NCBI RefSeq assembly: GCF_017811755.1
Contig: NZ_JADDJF010000009.1
Location: 58,993 to 122,992 of the forward strand
DNA length: 64,000 nucleotides
DNA from: Pararhodobacter sp. SW119
GTDB lineage: Bacteria; Pseudomonadota; Alphaproteobacteria; Rhodobacterales; Rhodobacteraceae
Direction of reading: 5' to 3'
The notes under the pieces were generated by a model, which did no database searches, had not been told where the DNA came from, and worked only from the letters and a program-made list of their open reading frames with translations. Below are positions 42,900 to 51,783 of this stretch, piece by piece. Every line of letters begins with the position of its first letter. Position 1 is the first letter of the stretch. The position numbers and the translations under genes were made by a program.

Positions 42900-44807
42900 T
42901 CATGCCGCGCCGTCCTGGCGGAAAAGATGCGGGCGCTCCAGCGGCCCGGGCAGGATGCGCCCCAGCTTCATCCGCGTGAAGGCCGACCCGGAATAGCGCG
43001 TGACATTGCGGTAGAAGCGCGCCTGCAGTTCCGCGACCATCCGGCCATAGGCCTCGGCCAGATCATCCTCGACGCGGAAGCCGTCATAGGTGACGATCAC
43101 GTCGACCGGCGCACCCAGCGGCGCGCACAGCGCCTCGACCCGCGCGCGAACCTGCGCGATATCCTCGGCGCTACGAATTCGCATCTTCTCGAAATTGATG
43201 TAGAGGCGCTTTTCCTCGGCGTTCAGCGTGATCCGGTCGTCCAGGTCCAGATGCAGCAGGTCGCGCCGGATCTCCATCGGCTCCGGCCGGAAGATGCGGA
43301 AATCCATCTCGGTCACGGCCTCGACGATCGGGCGGAAATCCATTTGCGCGATCACGTCGCGTTCGACCTCCAGCCCTGGCGCCACCTCGCGCAAAGCAAC
43401 GCCGTCTGGTGTCAGCTCAAAGACCGCGCGTTCGGTCACATAGAGAACCGGCCGCCCCTGCCGCCCGGCCCGCGCGCCGGAAAAGGTGATCTGCTCGACC
43501 GCCGGGATGAACTTGCGCGACCGCCCCTCGGCATGGATGCGCAGCACGCCGTCGGCGACCTCCACGTCCAGCCCGCCGGCGGTCAGGGTGCCGGCAAAGA
43601 CCAGGCTGCGCGCGTTCTGGCTGATGTTGATGAACCCCCCTGCCCCCGCCAGCTTCGGGCCGAAGCGCGAGACGTTGACGTTGCCCGCGGCATCGACTTC
43701 GGCCAGGCCCAGGCAGGCCATGTCCAGCCCGCCGCCATCGTAGAAATCGAACTGCTGGTTCTGGTGGATCAGCGCCTCGACATTCACCGCCGCGCCGAAA
43801 TCGAGGCCGCTGGCCGGCTGGCCGCCGACCACGCCCGGCTCGGTCGTCAGGGTCAGGTGATCCAGCAACCCCTCCTCGCCCGCCACCGCCGCCACGCCCT
43901 CGGGCATGCCGATGCCCAGGTTGACGATGCCGTTGACCGGCAACTCGAACGCGGCGCGCCGGGCGATGATCTTTCGCGCGTCGAGGGCCATGGGCGGTAA
44001 AGCCCCCTGCGGCGCGCGGATGACCTGCGCGAAGGCCGGCGAATACTGCGTGGCGTAGGTCTGCATGTGATGCCCGGGCGGGGCCAGCACGACGGCATCG
44101 ACCAGCGGCGCCGGGATCACCACGGCGCGCGGGTTCAGGCTGTGCGCCGCGGCGATTCGTTCGACCTGCACGATCACCATCCCGCCCGAATTGCGCGCCG
44201 CCATCGCCTGCGCCAGGTTGTCCAGGACCAGCGCCTCGTGCTCCATCGTGATGTTGCCGGCCTCATCGGCGGTGGTGCCCCGCAGCAGGGCCACGTCGAT
44301 GGGAAAGAGGCGATAGGCCAGCCAGGTCCAGCCGCCGATTTCCAGCAGCTCGACCATCTCCTCGGCGGGGTCGGGATGCACGCGCCCGCCGCTCTGGCGC
44401 GGATCGACGAAGGTCTCCAGCCCGACATGGCTGATCGTCGCGGGGCGGCCGGCGGCGATGTCGCGGAACATGTGGCTGATCACGCCCTGCGGCAGGTTCC
44501 AGCCCTCGATCCGCCCCTCCAGCGCCAGTTTCGCCACCTTCGGGATCAGCCCCCAATGCCCGCCGATGACGCGCTTCAACAGCCCTTCATGCCCCAGCCG
44601 GTTGAGCCCGCGGTCCTTCCCGTCGCCCTGCCCGGCGGCGAAGATCAGGCTCAGCCCGCCCGGCGCGCCGGTCTCGATGAAGCGCGCCTCCAGCGCCGCC
44701 AACAGATGCTCGGGCACGCCGTTGCCGACGAAGCCGGATGTGGTGATCGTGTCGCCGGGCCGGATCAGCGCCACCGCCTCCTCGGCCGAGACCAGCTTGC
44801 GTTTCAT
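42900..44807 (-). CDS. Fused acyl-CoA:acetate / 3-ketoacid CoA-transferase
   Basis: A 635-residue family I CoA-transferase with alpha and beta halves in one chain. The N-terminal half starts MKRKLVSAEEAVALIRPGD. The catalytic glutamate is E323 in LTTEPGVVGGQPASG, resembling propionate/acetate CoA-transferases (YdiF/Pct type). It exchanges CoA between short-chain acids. Its natural substrate is uncertain: acetoacetate from leucine breakdown, propionate or acetate are all possible. It is the first gene divergent from the sit/tro operon, with 127 bases between start codons; the Fur/Mur box in that space could influence it too. Confidence 0.9.
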   Translation of the reverse strand: MKRKLVSAEEAVALIRPGDTITTSGFVGNGVPEHLLAALEARFIETGAPGGLSLIFAAGQGDGKDRGLNRLGHEGLLKRVIGGHWGLIPKVAKLALEGRIEGWNLPQGVISHMFRDIAAGRPATISHVGLETFVDPRQSGGRVHPDPAEEMVELLEIGGWTWLAYRLFPIDVALLRGTTADEAGNITMEHEALVLDNLAQAMAARNSGGMVIVQVERIAAAHSLNPRAVVIPAPLVDAVVLAPPGHHMQTYATQYSPAFAQVIRAPQGALPPMALDARKIIARRAAFELPVNGIVNLGIGMPEGVAAVAGEEGLLDHLTLTTEPGVVGGQPASGLDFGAAVNVEALIHQNQQFDFYDGGGLDMACLGLAEVDAAGNVNVSRFGPKLAGAGGFINISQNARSLVFAGTLTAGGLDVEVADGVLRIHAEGRSRKFIPAVEQITFSGARAGRQGRPVLYVTERAVFELTPDGVALREVAPGLEVERDVIAQMDFRPIVEAVTEMDFRIFRPEPMEIRRDLLHLDLDDRITLNAEEKRLYINFEKMRIRSAEDIAQVRARVEALCAPLGAPVDVIVTYDGFRVEDDLAEAYGRMVAELQARFYRNVTRYSGSAFTRMKLGRILPGPLERPHLFRQDGAA

Positions 44808-44876
44808 GGCTCCCCCTGTGCTTGGGGTGGAGTATCCGCGGGCAGTTCCGGCAAGGCAAGCGCGCCATGACGGGGG

Positions 44877-44907
44877 TTGACAGTTTTTGCGAATGATTAT
44901 CATTTGC
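44877..44907 (+). promoter_or_regulatory. Promoter with Fur/Mur-type metal operator for the sit operon
   Basis: TTGACA (44877-44882) is a perfect -35, with a -10 candidate TATCAT at 44898-44903 (15-base spacing). Overlapping the -10 is the 19-base box GCGAATGAT-T-ATCATTTGC (44889-44907), a 9-1-9 inverted repeat with 8 of 9 pairs matching, containing the ATGAT-N-ATCAT core of Fur-family sites. In alphaproteobacteria the Fur homologue Mur represses manganese uptake genes through such boxes. Metal-dependent repression is therefore expected; it is inferred. Confidence 0.8.
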
Positions 44908-44934
44908 GCGGATTGACCCAACCGGAGTTTCCCG

Positions 44935-45915
44935 ATGTCCCCTCGCCTGGCCGCCCCGCTGATCGCCCTGTCCCTCGGCCTCGCCAGCCCCGCCGCGGCA
45001 TCCGCCGACGCGCCGCTGCGCGTGCTCGCGACCGTCGGCGTGCTCGCCGATGTCGCCGCCGCCGTCGGCGGCCCCTGCACCGAGGTCGAGTCGCTGATCG
45101 CCGCCGATGTCGACCCGCACGAATACAGCGCCCGCCCCTCGGACATCGGGCGGCTCGAAAGTGCCGAGCTGATCCTCTATGTCGATTTCGCGCTGGAGGA
45201 GCAGCTGGCCAGCGCGCTCGAGCGTTTCGCGGAACGGGTGCCGACCCTCGGCGTCCTTGCCGCCGCCTTCGATCGCGCGGACCTTCTGTCCGACCCCGAC
45301 TCGCCCAACGCCATCGACCCGCATGTCTGGATGGACGCCCGCAAATGGTCGCGCCTCGCCCCGGTGATCGCCGAGGCGGTGGCCGATGCGCGCCCCGCCT
45401 GCGCCGCCGACGCCCGCGCCAATGCCGACACCTTCGTTGCGCAACTCGACGCGCTGCACGGCTGGGTCGCGGACGCCATCGCCACGATCCCGGAGGGCCG
45501 GCGCCTGCTGGTCACCGCGCATGACGCCTTCGAGTATTTTTCGGCCGCCTACGGGATCGAGGCCAGCGAGGCGATCGAGGGCCTCAGCACCACGACCGAG
45601 GCCAGCATCGCCGATATCCGCGCCGTCGCGGATTTCGTGACCGAGCGGCAGGTGCCCGCGGTCTTCGTGGAAACCACCGTCAATCCCCGCACGATCGAGG
45701 CGATGGTGCAGGAGGTCCGCGCCCGCGGCCACGACGTCGCCATCGGCGGCACGCTCTATTCCGACGGGATGGGCGCGGCGGGCACGGCCGAGGGCACCTA
45801 TATCGGCATGCTCCGCGCCAATACCGTGACCATCGTCAACGCGCTCGGCGGCACGCTTCCGTCCTGGCCCGAGGCCCTTGTCGACTGGGCCGAAGCGTGG
45901 TCAGTGTCGGACTGA
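44935..45915 (+). CDS. sitA: Manganese/zinc ABC transporter substrate-binding protein
   Basis: A 326-residue cluster 9 (A-I) metal-binding protein with a signal peptide ending near AAASA. Predicted ligands are H62 (DPHEY), H130 (DPHVWMD), H196 (TAHDAFEYF) and D277 (TLYSDGMG). A His in the third position is typical of TroA/ZnuA rather than the Glu of strict manganese binders such as PsaA, so both zinc and manganese are possible. It lacks the His-rich loop of ZnuA. It is the first of four genes arranged as in sit/tro operons, behind a Fur/Mur box, which argues for manganese. The periplasmic location is predicted from the signal. Confidence 0.88.
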   Translation: MSPRLAAPLIALSLGLASPAAASADAPLRVLATVGVLADVAAAVGGPCTEVESLIAADVDPHEYSARPSDIGRLESAELILYVDFALEEQLASALERFAERVPTLGVLAAAFDRADLLSDPDSPNAIDPHVWMDARKWSRLAPVIAEAVADARPACAADARANADTFVAQLDALHGWVADAIATIPEGRRLLVTAHDAFEYFSAAYGIEASEAIEGLSTTTEASIADIRAVADFVTERQVPAVFVETTVNPRTIEAMVQEVRARGHDVAIGGTLYSDGMGAAGTAEGTYIGMLRANTVTIVNALGGTLPSWPEALVDWAEAWSVSD

Positions 45916-45930
45916 ACCCGCGGGGAGACC

Positions 45931-46713
45931 ATGCAGGACCAGCCGCTGCACGAGCCGCAATTCGCGCTCCATGTCGAGGATCTGACCGTCACCTACGGCG
46001 CGCAGCCGGCGCTGTGGGACATCGACCTCGACATCCCGCCGGGGGTCATGGCGGCGGTGGTGGGGCCGAACGGGTCGGGCAAGTCGACGCTGCTGAAATC
46101 GGTGCTGGGGCTGATTCGGCCGGTCGCCGGCCATGTGCGGATCTTCGGCCGGCCCATCGCGCAGGGCCGCGGGCGGGTGGGCTATGTCCCGCAACGCTCG
46201 GCCGTCGACTGGGACTTTCCGACGACGGTGCTGGATGTCGTCACCATGGGCCTTTACGCGCGGATCGGCTGGCTGCGCCGGCCGGGCCGCGCGCATCGCG
46301 ATCAGGCGATGGCGGCGCTGGCGGAACTGGGCATGCAGGACTTCGCCGACCGCCAGATCAGCCAGCTCTCGGGCGGCCAGCAGCAGCGCGTCTTCATCGC
46401 CCGCGCGCTGGTTCAGCAGGCCGACCTCTACCTGCTGGACGAACCGCTGGCCGCGGTTGACGCCACGACCGAGCGGATCATCATGGACCTGCTCAAGCGG
46501 CTGCGCGACCAGGGCCGCACCATCGTCGTGGTCCACCACGACCTGACCACGGTGCGGCGCTATTTCGACTGGATGGTGATGCTGAACGTCCGTATCATCG
46601 GCCAAGGGCCGGTGGCGCAGGTCTTCACCGCCGAGAACCTGCGCGCCGCCTATGGCGGGCAACTGGCGCTGATCGAGGGCGGCGCGGTCGACCCCGCCGA
46701 TCCCCACCCATGA
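45931..46713 (+). CDS. sitB: Manganese/zinc ABC transporter ATP-binding protein
   Basis: A 260-residue ABC ATPase. Walker A is GPNGSGKST at 45-53, the signature is QLSGGQQQR, Walker B is LYLLDEPLAAVD and the switch His lies in VVVHHDLTTVRRYFDW. The spacing to sitA is 15 bases. Its last 4 bases overlap the start of sitC (ATGA). The VQQADLYLLDEPLAAVDATT stretch is typical of the metal-uptake (TroB/ZnuC) group. Confidence 0.95.
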   Translation: MQDQPLHEPQFALHVEDLTVTYGAQPALWDIDLDIPPGVMAAVVGPNGSGKSTLLKSVLGLIRPVAGHVRIFGRPIAQGRGRVGYVPQRSAVDWDFPTTVLDVVTMGLYARIGWLRRPGRAHRDQAMAALAELGMQDFADRQISQLSGGQQQRVFIARALVQQADLYLLDEPLAAVDATTERIIMDLLKRLRDQGRTIVVVHHDLTTVRRYFDWMVMLNVRIIGQGPVAQVFTAENLRAAYGGQLALIEGGAVDPADPHP

Positions 46714-47849
46714 CCGCTGTGCTGGAGGCGCTGGGTCTGCTGTTCCAGCCCGGAATCGTGCAGACCGTGGTCCTTGGCGCCGCCCTCCTCGGCGGGCTGG
46801 CCGGCGCGCTGGGGGCGTTTGCCGTGCTGCGCCAGCAAAGCCTGCTGGGCGACGCGCTGAGCCACGCCACCCTGCCCGGAGTCTGCCTGGGCTTCCTGGT
46901 CGCCGGCAGCCGCGATCTGGGCGCGATCCTGCTGGGCGCGTTCCTGGCGGGCGGGCTGGCGGCGCTGTCGATCATGCTGATCACGCGGGCCACGCGGCTG
47001 AAGACCGACGCGGCGCTGGGGATCGTGCTCAGCGTCTTCTTCGCGGCGGGGGTGGTGCTGCTGACCGTGGCGCAGGGGCAGCCGGGCGCGGCGCAGGCGG
47101 GGCTCTCGACCTTCCTTTTCGGGCAGGCGGCGGCGATCCTGCGCACCGACCTCTGGATCATGTCGGGCGTGGCGGCGCTGGCCGCGGGCACGCTGGCGGC
47201 GCTGTGGAAAGAGGTGAAGCTGGTCACCTTCGACCCCGACTATGCCCGCGCCCTGGGCCTGCCGGTCTTGCTGATCGAGGGCGTGGTGACGCTGCTCATC
47301 GCGCTCGCCATCGTGGTCGGGCTGCAACTGGCCGGCGTGATCCTGATGGTCGCACTGCTGATCGCGCCGGCCGCGGCCGCCCGGCAATGGGTGCGCAGCC
47401 TGGGCGCGATGGTCTGGCTCTCGGCCGGGCTGGGCGCCGCGGCGGGAATCACCGGCGCGCTGATCTCGGCCACCGGGCGCGGGCTGTCGACCGGGCCGGT
47501 GGTGGTGCTGGTGGCAAGCGCACTGGTGCTGGCCTCGATGTTGCTCGCGCCAGAACGCGGGCTGATCTGGCGCTGGGGCCGCGCGGCGCGGGCGCGGCGC
47601 GGCATCGCCGGACGGCGCGTGCTGGCGGCGTTTCACGGCCTGGCCGAGGCCCATGACGACCCCGCCTATCCGACCGAGGAGGGGATGCTGACCACCCTCA
47701 TCGGCCGGCCCGGCCCCGGCGTGATGGAGCGGCTGGAACGCGACGGCATGATCCGCCGCGTCGACCACCCGCCCGAAACCACCCGCCACTGGGAACTGAC
47801 CGAACGCGGCCACGACCGCGCCAAGCGCGACCAGGGGGGGCGGCCATGA
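46710..47849 (+). CDS. sitC: Manganese/zinc ABC transporter permease with C-terminal winged-helix-like tail
   Basis: A 379-residue integral membrane protein with about eight helices; ABC-3 family motifs include LLGDALSHATLPGVCLGFL and KEVKLVTFDPDYARALG. Typical permeases of this family end at about 280-290 residues. Here the last ~80 residues (from about GRRVLAAFHGLAEAH) are soluble and predict helices plus a wing (GVMERLERDGMIRRVDH), like a small DtxR/MntR-type winged helix. Such tails are known on some family members (TroC-type); a regulatory role would be inference. It is co-translated with sitB and sitD through 4-base overlaps. Confidence 0.9.
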   Translation: MTAVLEALGLLFQPGIVQTVVLGAALLGGLAGALGAFAVLRQQSLLGDALSHATLPGVCLGFLVAGSRDLGAILLGAFLAGGLAALSIMLITRATRLKTDAALGIVLSVFFAAGVVLLTVAQGQPGAAQAGLSTFLFGQAAAILRTDLWIMSGVAALAAGTLAALWKEVKLVTFDPDYARALGLPVLLIEGVVTLLIALAIVVGLQLAGVILMVALLIAPAAAARQWVRSLGAMVWLSAGLGAAAGITGALISATGRGLSTGPVVVLVASALVLASMLLAPERGLIWRWGRAARARRGIAGRRVLAAFHGLAEAHDDPAYPTEEGMLTTLIGRPGPGVMERLERDGMIRRVDHPPETTRHWELTERGHDRAKRDQGGRP

Positions 47850-48985
47850 TCGCCGCCTTCCTCGACAGCACCGCGGCGATGATCGTGCTGACCGGGGTGC
47901 TGGTCGGAGTCTCGGGCGCGCTCTTGGGCACGTTCCTGGTGCTGGGCGGGCGGGCGATGCTGACCGACGCGATCAGCCACGCCATCGTCTTCGGCATCAT
48001 CGTGGTCTGGCTGCTGACCCGGCAGATGGCGGGGCCGGTGCAGGTGATCGGCGCGGCCGCCGCCGGCATGCTGACCGTGCTTCTGTCCGAGGCGCTGGCG
48101 CGCACGCGGCTGGTGCGCACCGACGCGGCGATCGGGCTGGTGTTTCCGGCGCTCTTCTCGGCCGGGGTGATCCTGATCGCGCTGAATGCCCGCAACGTCC
48201 ATATCGACACCGAAAGCGTGCTCTTGGGCGAGATCGGCTTCGTCTGGCTGGAGACCGTGACGGTCGCGGGCCTGCGCGTGCCGGTGGCGGTGCTGACGCT
48301 GGCGGCGGTGCTGGCGGTGAACCTCGCCTTCGTGCTGGGCTTCTGGAAGGAACTGAAGCTGGCCACGTTCGACCCGGTTCTGGCCGCAGCCCTCGGTTTT
48401 GCGCCGGGGCTGATGTTCCACGCGCTTCTGGCGCTGACCAGCGTGACTGCGGTCGCGGCCTTCGACGCGGTGGGCGCGGTCCTCTTCATCGCCTTCGTGA
48501 TCGTGCCCCCGGCGACGGGCTTTTTGCTGACGCGCCGGGTCGGGCGGATGGCGGGGCTGGCGGTGGGGCTGGCCGCGGCCTCGGCCGGGGCGGGCTACGC
48601 GCTGGCGGTGCGCTGGGACGTGTCGATCGCCGGGATGATGGCGCTGATGACCGGCGTCTTCTTCACGCTGGCGCTGCTGCTGGCGCCCGATCAGGGCCTG
48701 ATCGCCCGCGCCCTGCACCTGCGCGCCGAACGCGCCGCCAACGACGCCCGCACGCTGGTCGCGCATCTCTTCACCCACCAGCACACCGCGGCGATGGACG
48801 CCGAGAACACCGCCCGCGCCCTGATCGAGCATCTGCGCTGGCCCGAAGCCCGCGCCCGCGCCGCGATCCTCAGCGGCCTCGACCGCGACCTGGTGCGGCG
48901 CGAGGGTCCTCTCTTGTGGCTCACCGAAAAAGGCCAGGCCATGGCACGCGGCATCTTCGACCCCGCCGGCCGCGGCACCGGCTGA
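47846..48985 (+). CDS. sitD: Second manganese/zinc ABC transporter permease with soluble tail
   Basis: A 379-residue permease with the same layout as its neighbour. ABC-3 motifs include RAMLTDAISHAIVFGIIV and KELKLATFDPVLAAALG. The last ~90 residues (from LIARALHLRAERAANDA) are soluble and again resemble a winged helix: ARALIEHLRWPEARARAAI then VRREGPLLWLTEKGQAMARG. Two permeases with equal lengths suggest a heterodimer. The ATG overlaps the sitC stop (ATGA). The gene closes the operon; a terminator follows 227 bases later. Confidence 0.9.
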   Translation: MIAAFLDSTAAMIVLTGVLVGVSGALLGTFLVLGGRAMLTDAISHAIVFGIIVVWLLTRQMAGPVQVIGAAAAGMLTVLLSEALARTRLVRTDAAIGLVFPALFSAGVILIALNARNVHIDTESVLLGEIGFVWLETVTVAGLRVPVAVLTLAAVLAVNLAFVLGFWKELKLATFDPVLAAALGFAPGLMFHALLALTSVTAVAAFDAVGAVLFIAFVIVPPATGFLLTRRVGRMAGLAVGLAAASAGAGYALAVRWDVSIAGMMALMTGVFFTLALLLAPDQGLIARALHLRAERAANDARTLVAHLFTHQHTAAMDAENTARALIEHLRWPEARARAAILSGLDRDLVRREGPLLWLTEKGQAMARGIFDPAGRGTG

Positions 48986-49211
48986 CCCGCCCCCCTTCTC
49001 CCCGCCCCGTCCGCGGCGGACCGGACCCCGGAGGCGCTCCCGCCCCTCGTCAGGCTGTGCGCTCCGCGCACGAACCTTCCTCGCGTTGGGCCGGGCGCCG
49101 CGCGCTTCGCGCGCGGCGAAAAGAGGCCCCGCCGCCAGGGGCGGGCAATCCCCACCCCCTCCGGCATTATCTGTCCGAAAATATCCCGGGGGGTGAATTG
49201 GCGCAGCCAAG

Positions 49212-49234
49212 AGGGGGGCAGCGCCCCCCTTTTT
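49212..49234 (+). terminator. Rho-independent terminator after sit operon
   Basis: AGGGGGGC-AGC-GCCCCCCT forms an 8-bp stem with a 3-base loop, followed by TTTT (five T in all with the last stem base). It is oriented for transcripts running from sitD. This is a canonical intrinsic terminator. Confidence 0.88.
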
Positions 49235-49300
49235 GCTTCTCACGCAAAGCCTCTCAAGCCGGCGCAGACCTTGCCAAATCCCTGCCCCACCGTTCGGATC

Positions 49301-49344
49301 TGCCATACGTTTGCCATACGCTTGCCAGCCGCTTGCCATACACT
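49301..49344. repeat. 11-bp periodic direct repeat, copy A
   Basis: Four consecutive 11-base units share the core TGCCATACGCT: TGCCATACGTT, TGCCATACGCT, TGCCAGCCGCT and TGCCATACACT. They are followed by TTCCAGCACCC. Looser 11-base units precede them from 49272. The same order of units occurs at the end of the window (63938-64000). The function is unknown; one turn of B-DNA per unit would put each copy on the same face of the helix. Confidence 0.85.
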
Positions 49345-49543
49345 TTCCAGCACCCTGCCGACGCTTCGGATAGCCCCCTGCGATGACGGCGCGCCCCTCC
49401 CCGCTATTCCGGCCCGCGGCCCCAAGGGAACCGGATTTGGCGTCTACACGTTGTGTTGAAGGGCTGTCAGCCGCGCATTCATGGGATATAAGGCGACAGA
49501 ACGGGGCCCGAAGGGCTCGCCGGAACAGACGGAGCAGGTCAAA

Positions 49544-50674
49544 ATGAACAGAACGCGTTTTCGGATGTGCGGGCGCGGCCCCATCGTCGGCGCCCTCCTC
49601 GCCACCGGTTTCACCCTCTCGGCCTGCCAGGACACTTCGCAACTCGACTGGGATCTGCGCGGATCCGACACGTTCAGCACCGCCGATGCCGCGCGCACCG
49701 TCACGGTCACCCGCCCCGAGCCCGACGCCCGCGGCGTGATTGCCTATCCGGGATACCGGGTCGCGGTCGCGCGGCCCGGCGATACGGTCCGCGGCATCGC
49801 GCAGCGCGTCGGGGTCGATCCGCAGGCGCTTGCGCAACAGAACGCGCTGAATTTGGAAACCGCGCTGCGCGGCGGTGAAACGCTCGTGTTGCCCGGCGCT
49901 GGCAGTACCGGCGAGACGGGCATCGCGATGACATCGCTCGATTCCCCCGCCACCGGCGGCGCGCCCATCCGCCACCAGGTGCAGCGCGGCGAGACCGCCT
50001 TCACCATCGCCCGCCTCTACAATGTTTCCAGCCGCGCGCTGGCCGACTGGAACGGGCTTGGCGCCGATATGGAGGTGCGGGAAGGCCAGACACTGGTCAT
50101 TCCGGTCGCCGGCGCGAACGACGAACCCTCCGATCGCATGGCCGCCCTGCCCCAGCAGACCGACGCGCAGCCGACCGCGGCGGCCCCGGGTCGCGGCTCG
50201 CCCACACCGCCGCCGCCCTCGGCTTCGCAGCCTCTGCCATCCTCCGACCCGGCACCGGCCGGCCAGACCGCAGCGACCCCGGCGCAACCGCCAGTGGCCG
50301 ACATGCAGGCCGACCGCACCGAAGGCGCCCGCCTGGCGATGCCGGTGGACGGACGCATCATCCGCGCCTATGCCCGGGGTCGGAATGACGGTATCGGCAT
50401 CGGCGCTGCGGCCGGCACGCCGGTGCGCGCGGCGGCCAATGGGACCGTCGCCGCCATCACCCGCGACACCGACCAAGTCCCGATCATGGTTGTCCGCCAT
50501 GACGGCAACCTGCTGACCGTATACGCCAATATCGACGACATCCGGGTCGAGCGCGGCGCCACCGTTCGCCGCGGCCAGACCATCGCCACCGTCAGGACCG
50601 GCGATCCGTCCTTCCTGCATTTCGAGGTGCGCGAAGGTTTCGAAAGCGTCGACCCGATGCCCTTCCTCCAGTAG
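49544..50674 (+). CDS. NlpD/EnvC-like LysM + degenerate LytM lipoprotein
   Basis: A 376-residue lipoprotein. The signal ends at the lipobox LSAC (Cys residue about 28). Two LysM-type segments ([20 protein letters not shown] and [18 protein letters not shown]) bind peptidoglycan. A Pro/Ala-rich linker leads to a C-terminal LytM (M23) domain (from about [17 protein letters not shown]) in which the metal-binding residues of active endopeptidases are missing (R-NDGIGIGA instead of H-x-GxD). This matches amidase activators such as NlpD. The start is the ATG at 49544, with GGAG upstream. The protein probably helps cell separation. prfA follows 53 bases later. Confidence 0.85.
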   Translation: MNRTRFRMCGRGPIVGALLATGFTLSACQDTSQLDWDLRGSDTFSTADAARTVTVTRPEPDARGVIAYPGYRVAVARPGDTVRGIAQRVGVDPQALAQQNALNLETALRGGETLVLPGAGSTGETGIAMTSLDSPATGGAPIRHQVQRGETAFTIARLYNVSSRALADWNGLGADMEVREGQTLVIPVAGANDEPSDRMAALPQQTDAQPTAAAPGRGSPTPPPPSASQPLPSSDPAPAGQTAATPAQPPVADMQADRTEGARLAMPVDGRIIRAYARGRNDGIGIGAAAGTPVRAAANGTVAAITRDTDQVPIMVVRHDGNLLTVYANIDDIRVERGATVRRGQTIATVRTGDPSFLHFEVREGFESVDPMPFLQ

Positions 50675-50727
50675 ACGCGCCGCGATCCGGCCTTGACGGG
50701 GCGCCCGCGCGGCGCCAAACCCGCGCC

Positions 50728-51783
50728 ATGCTGCCCGCCGAGAAACTGGATCAGATCCTGCGCCGTCACGGCTACCTGGAGGCGCGCCTTGCGGAAGGCG
50801 CGTCCCCGGAAGAACTGGCTGAAATCGCGCGCGAATACGAGGCACTGAAGCCGGTCGCAGAAGCCATCCGTGCGTGGCGCGAAGCGCAGGTCCAGCGCGC
50901 CGAGGCCGAGGCGATGCTCGGCGACCCCGAGATGCGCGCCCTCGCCGCGGACGAGATCACTCGGCTGGAGGCCTCGATCCCCGAACTCGAGGCACAGATC
51001 CGCCGGTCGCTTGTGCCGCGGGACGCGGCGGACGACCGGCCCGCCATCATCGAGATCCGCCCGGGCACCGGCGGTGAAGAGGCCGCGCTTTTTGCAAGCG
51101 ACCTGATGCGCATGTATCAACGCTACGCCGAGGCCCAGGGCTGGCGGACCGAAGTGATCAGCCTGAGCGAGACGGAGCTGGGCGGCGTGCGCGAGGCGGT
51201 CGTGCGCGTGAACGGCATCGGGGCCTTTGCACGGCTCAAGTTCGAATCCGGCGTGCATCGCGTGCAGCGGGTGCCGGTCACCGAATCGGGCGGTCGCATC
51301 CATACATCGGCCGCGACCGTGGCCGTCCTGCCCGAGGCGGGCGAGGTCGACGTGCAGATCCCCGACAGCGAGTTGCGGATCGACACGATGCGCGCCTCGG
51401 GCGCCGGCGGGCAGCATGTGAACACCACGGATTCCGCGGTGCGCATAACCCATCTGCCAACCGGCATCGTGGTGACGAGTTCGGAAAAATCGCAGCATCA
51501 GAACCGGCGGCTGGCGATGCAGGTGCTGCGCGCCAAGCTTTTCGATGCCGAACGCCGGCGCCAGGCCGATGCCCGCGCCGCCGACCGCCGCGCACAGGTC
51601 GGCAGCGGCGACCGGTCCGAGCGCATCCGGACATACAACTTCCCGCAAGGGCGGCTGACCGACCACCGCATCAACCTGACTCTCTATGCGCTGCCGCAGG
51701 TCATGGCCGGCGATCTGGAACCGGTGATCGCCGCCCTGAGCGCGCATCACGAGGCCGCGAAACTGGCCGAGATGGAGACATGA
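50728..51783 (+). CDS. prfA: Peptide chain release factor 1
   Basis: A 351-residue RF1. The GGQ loop is at 227-229 (SGAGGQHVN), the stop-codon-reading PVT motif at 183-185 and [16 protein letters not shown] in domain 2. It releases peptides at UAA and UAG. The gene is overlapped by prmC by 4 bases, which fits since PrmC methylates the glutamine of GGQ. Confidence 0.97.
   Translation: MLPAEKLDQILRRHGYLEARLAEGASPEELAEIAREYEALKPVAEAIRAWREAQVQRAEAEAMLGDPEMRALAADEITRLEASIPELEAQIRRSLVPRDAADDRPAIIEIRPGTGGEEAALFASDLMRMYQRYAEAQGWRTEVISLSETELGGVREAVVRVNGIGAFARLKFESGVHRVQRVPVTESGGRIHTSAATVAVLPEAGEVDVQIPDSELRIDTMRASGAGGQHVNTTDSAVRITHLPTGIVVTSSEKSQHQNRRLAMQVLRAKLFDAERRRQADARAADRRAQVGSGDRSERIRTYNFPQGRLTDHRINLTLYALPQVMAGDLEPVIAALSAHHEAAKLAEMET

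Larger units (their letters stand above)
48986..49543. other. Intergenic region with terminator and 11-bp periodic repeats
   Basis: This 558-base stretch has no supported protein gene. It holds a strong plus-strand terminator (49212-49234) and a run of 11-base direct repeats (49301-49344). The first ~200 bases are low-complexity GC-rich sequence with no signal I can name. The 3' end carries the promoter and ribosome site of the NlpD-like lipoprotein gene. The sequence before the terminator (CCCGGGGGGTGAATTGG...) resembles a terminator-adjacent motif I associate with Rhodobacteraceae; this is from memory and unverified. Confidence 0.6.

Noticed and set aside
47666..50845. A 1059-codon minus-strand frame
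   Set aside because: It is antisense to the end of sitC, to sitD, the repeat region and the NlpD-like gene, and has no recognisable domain.
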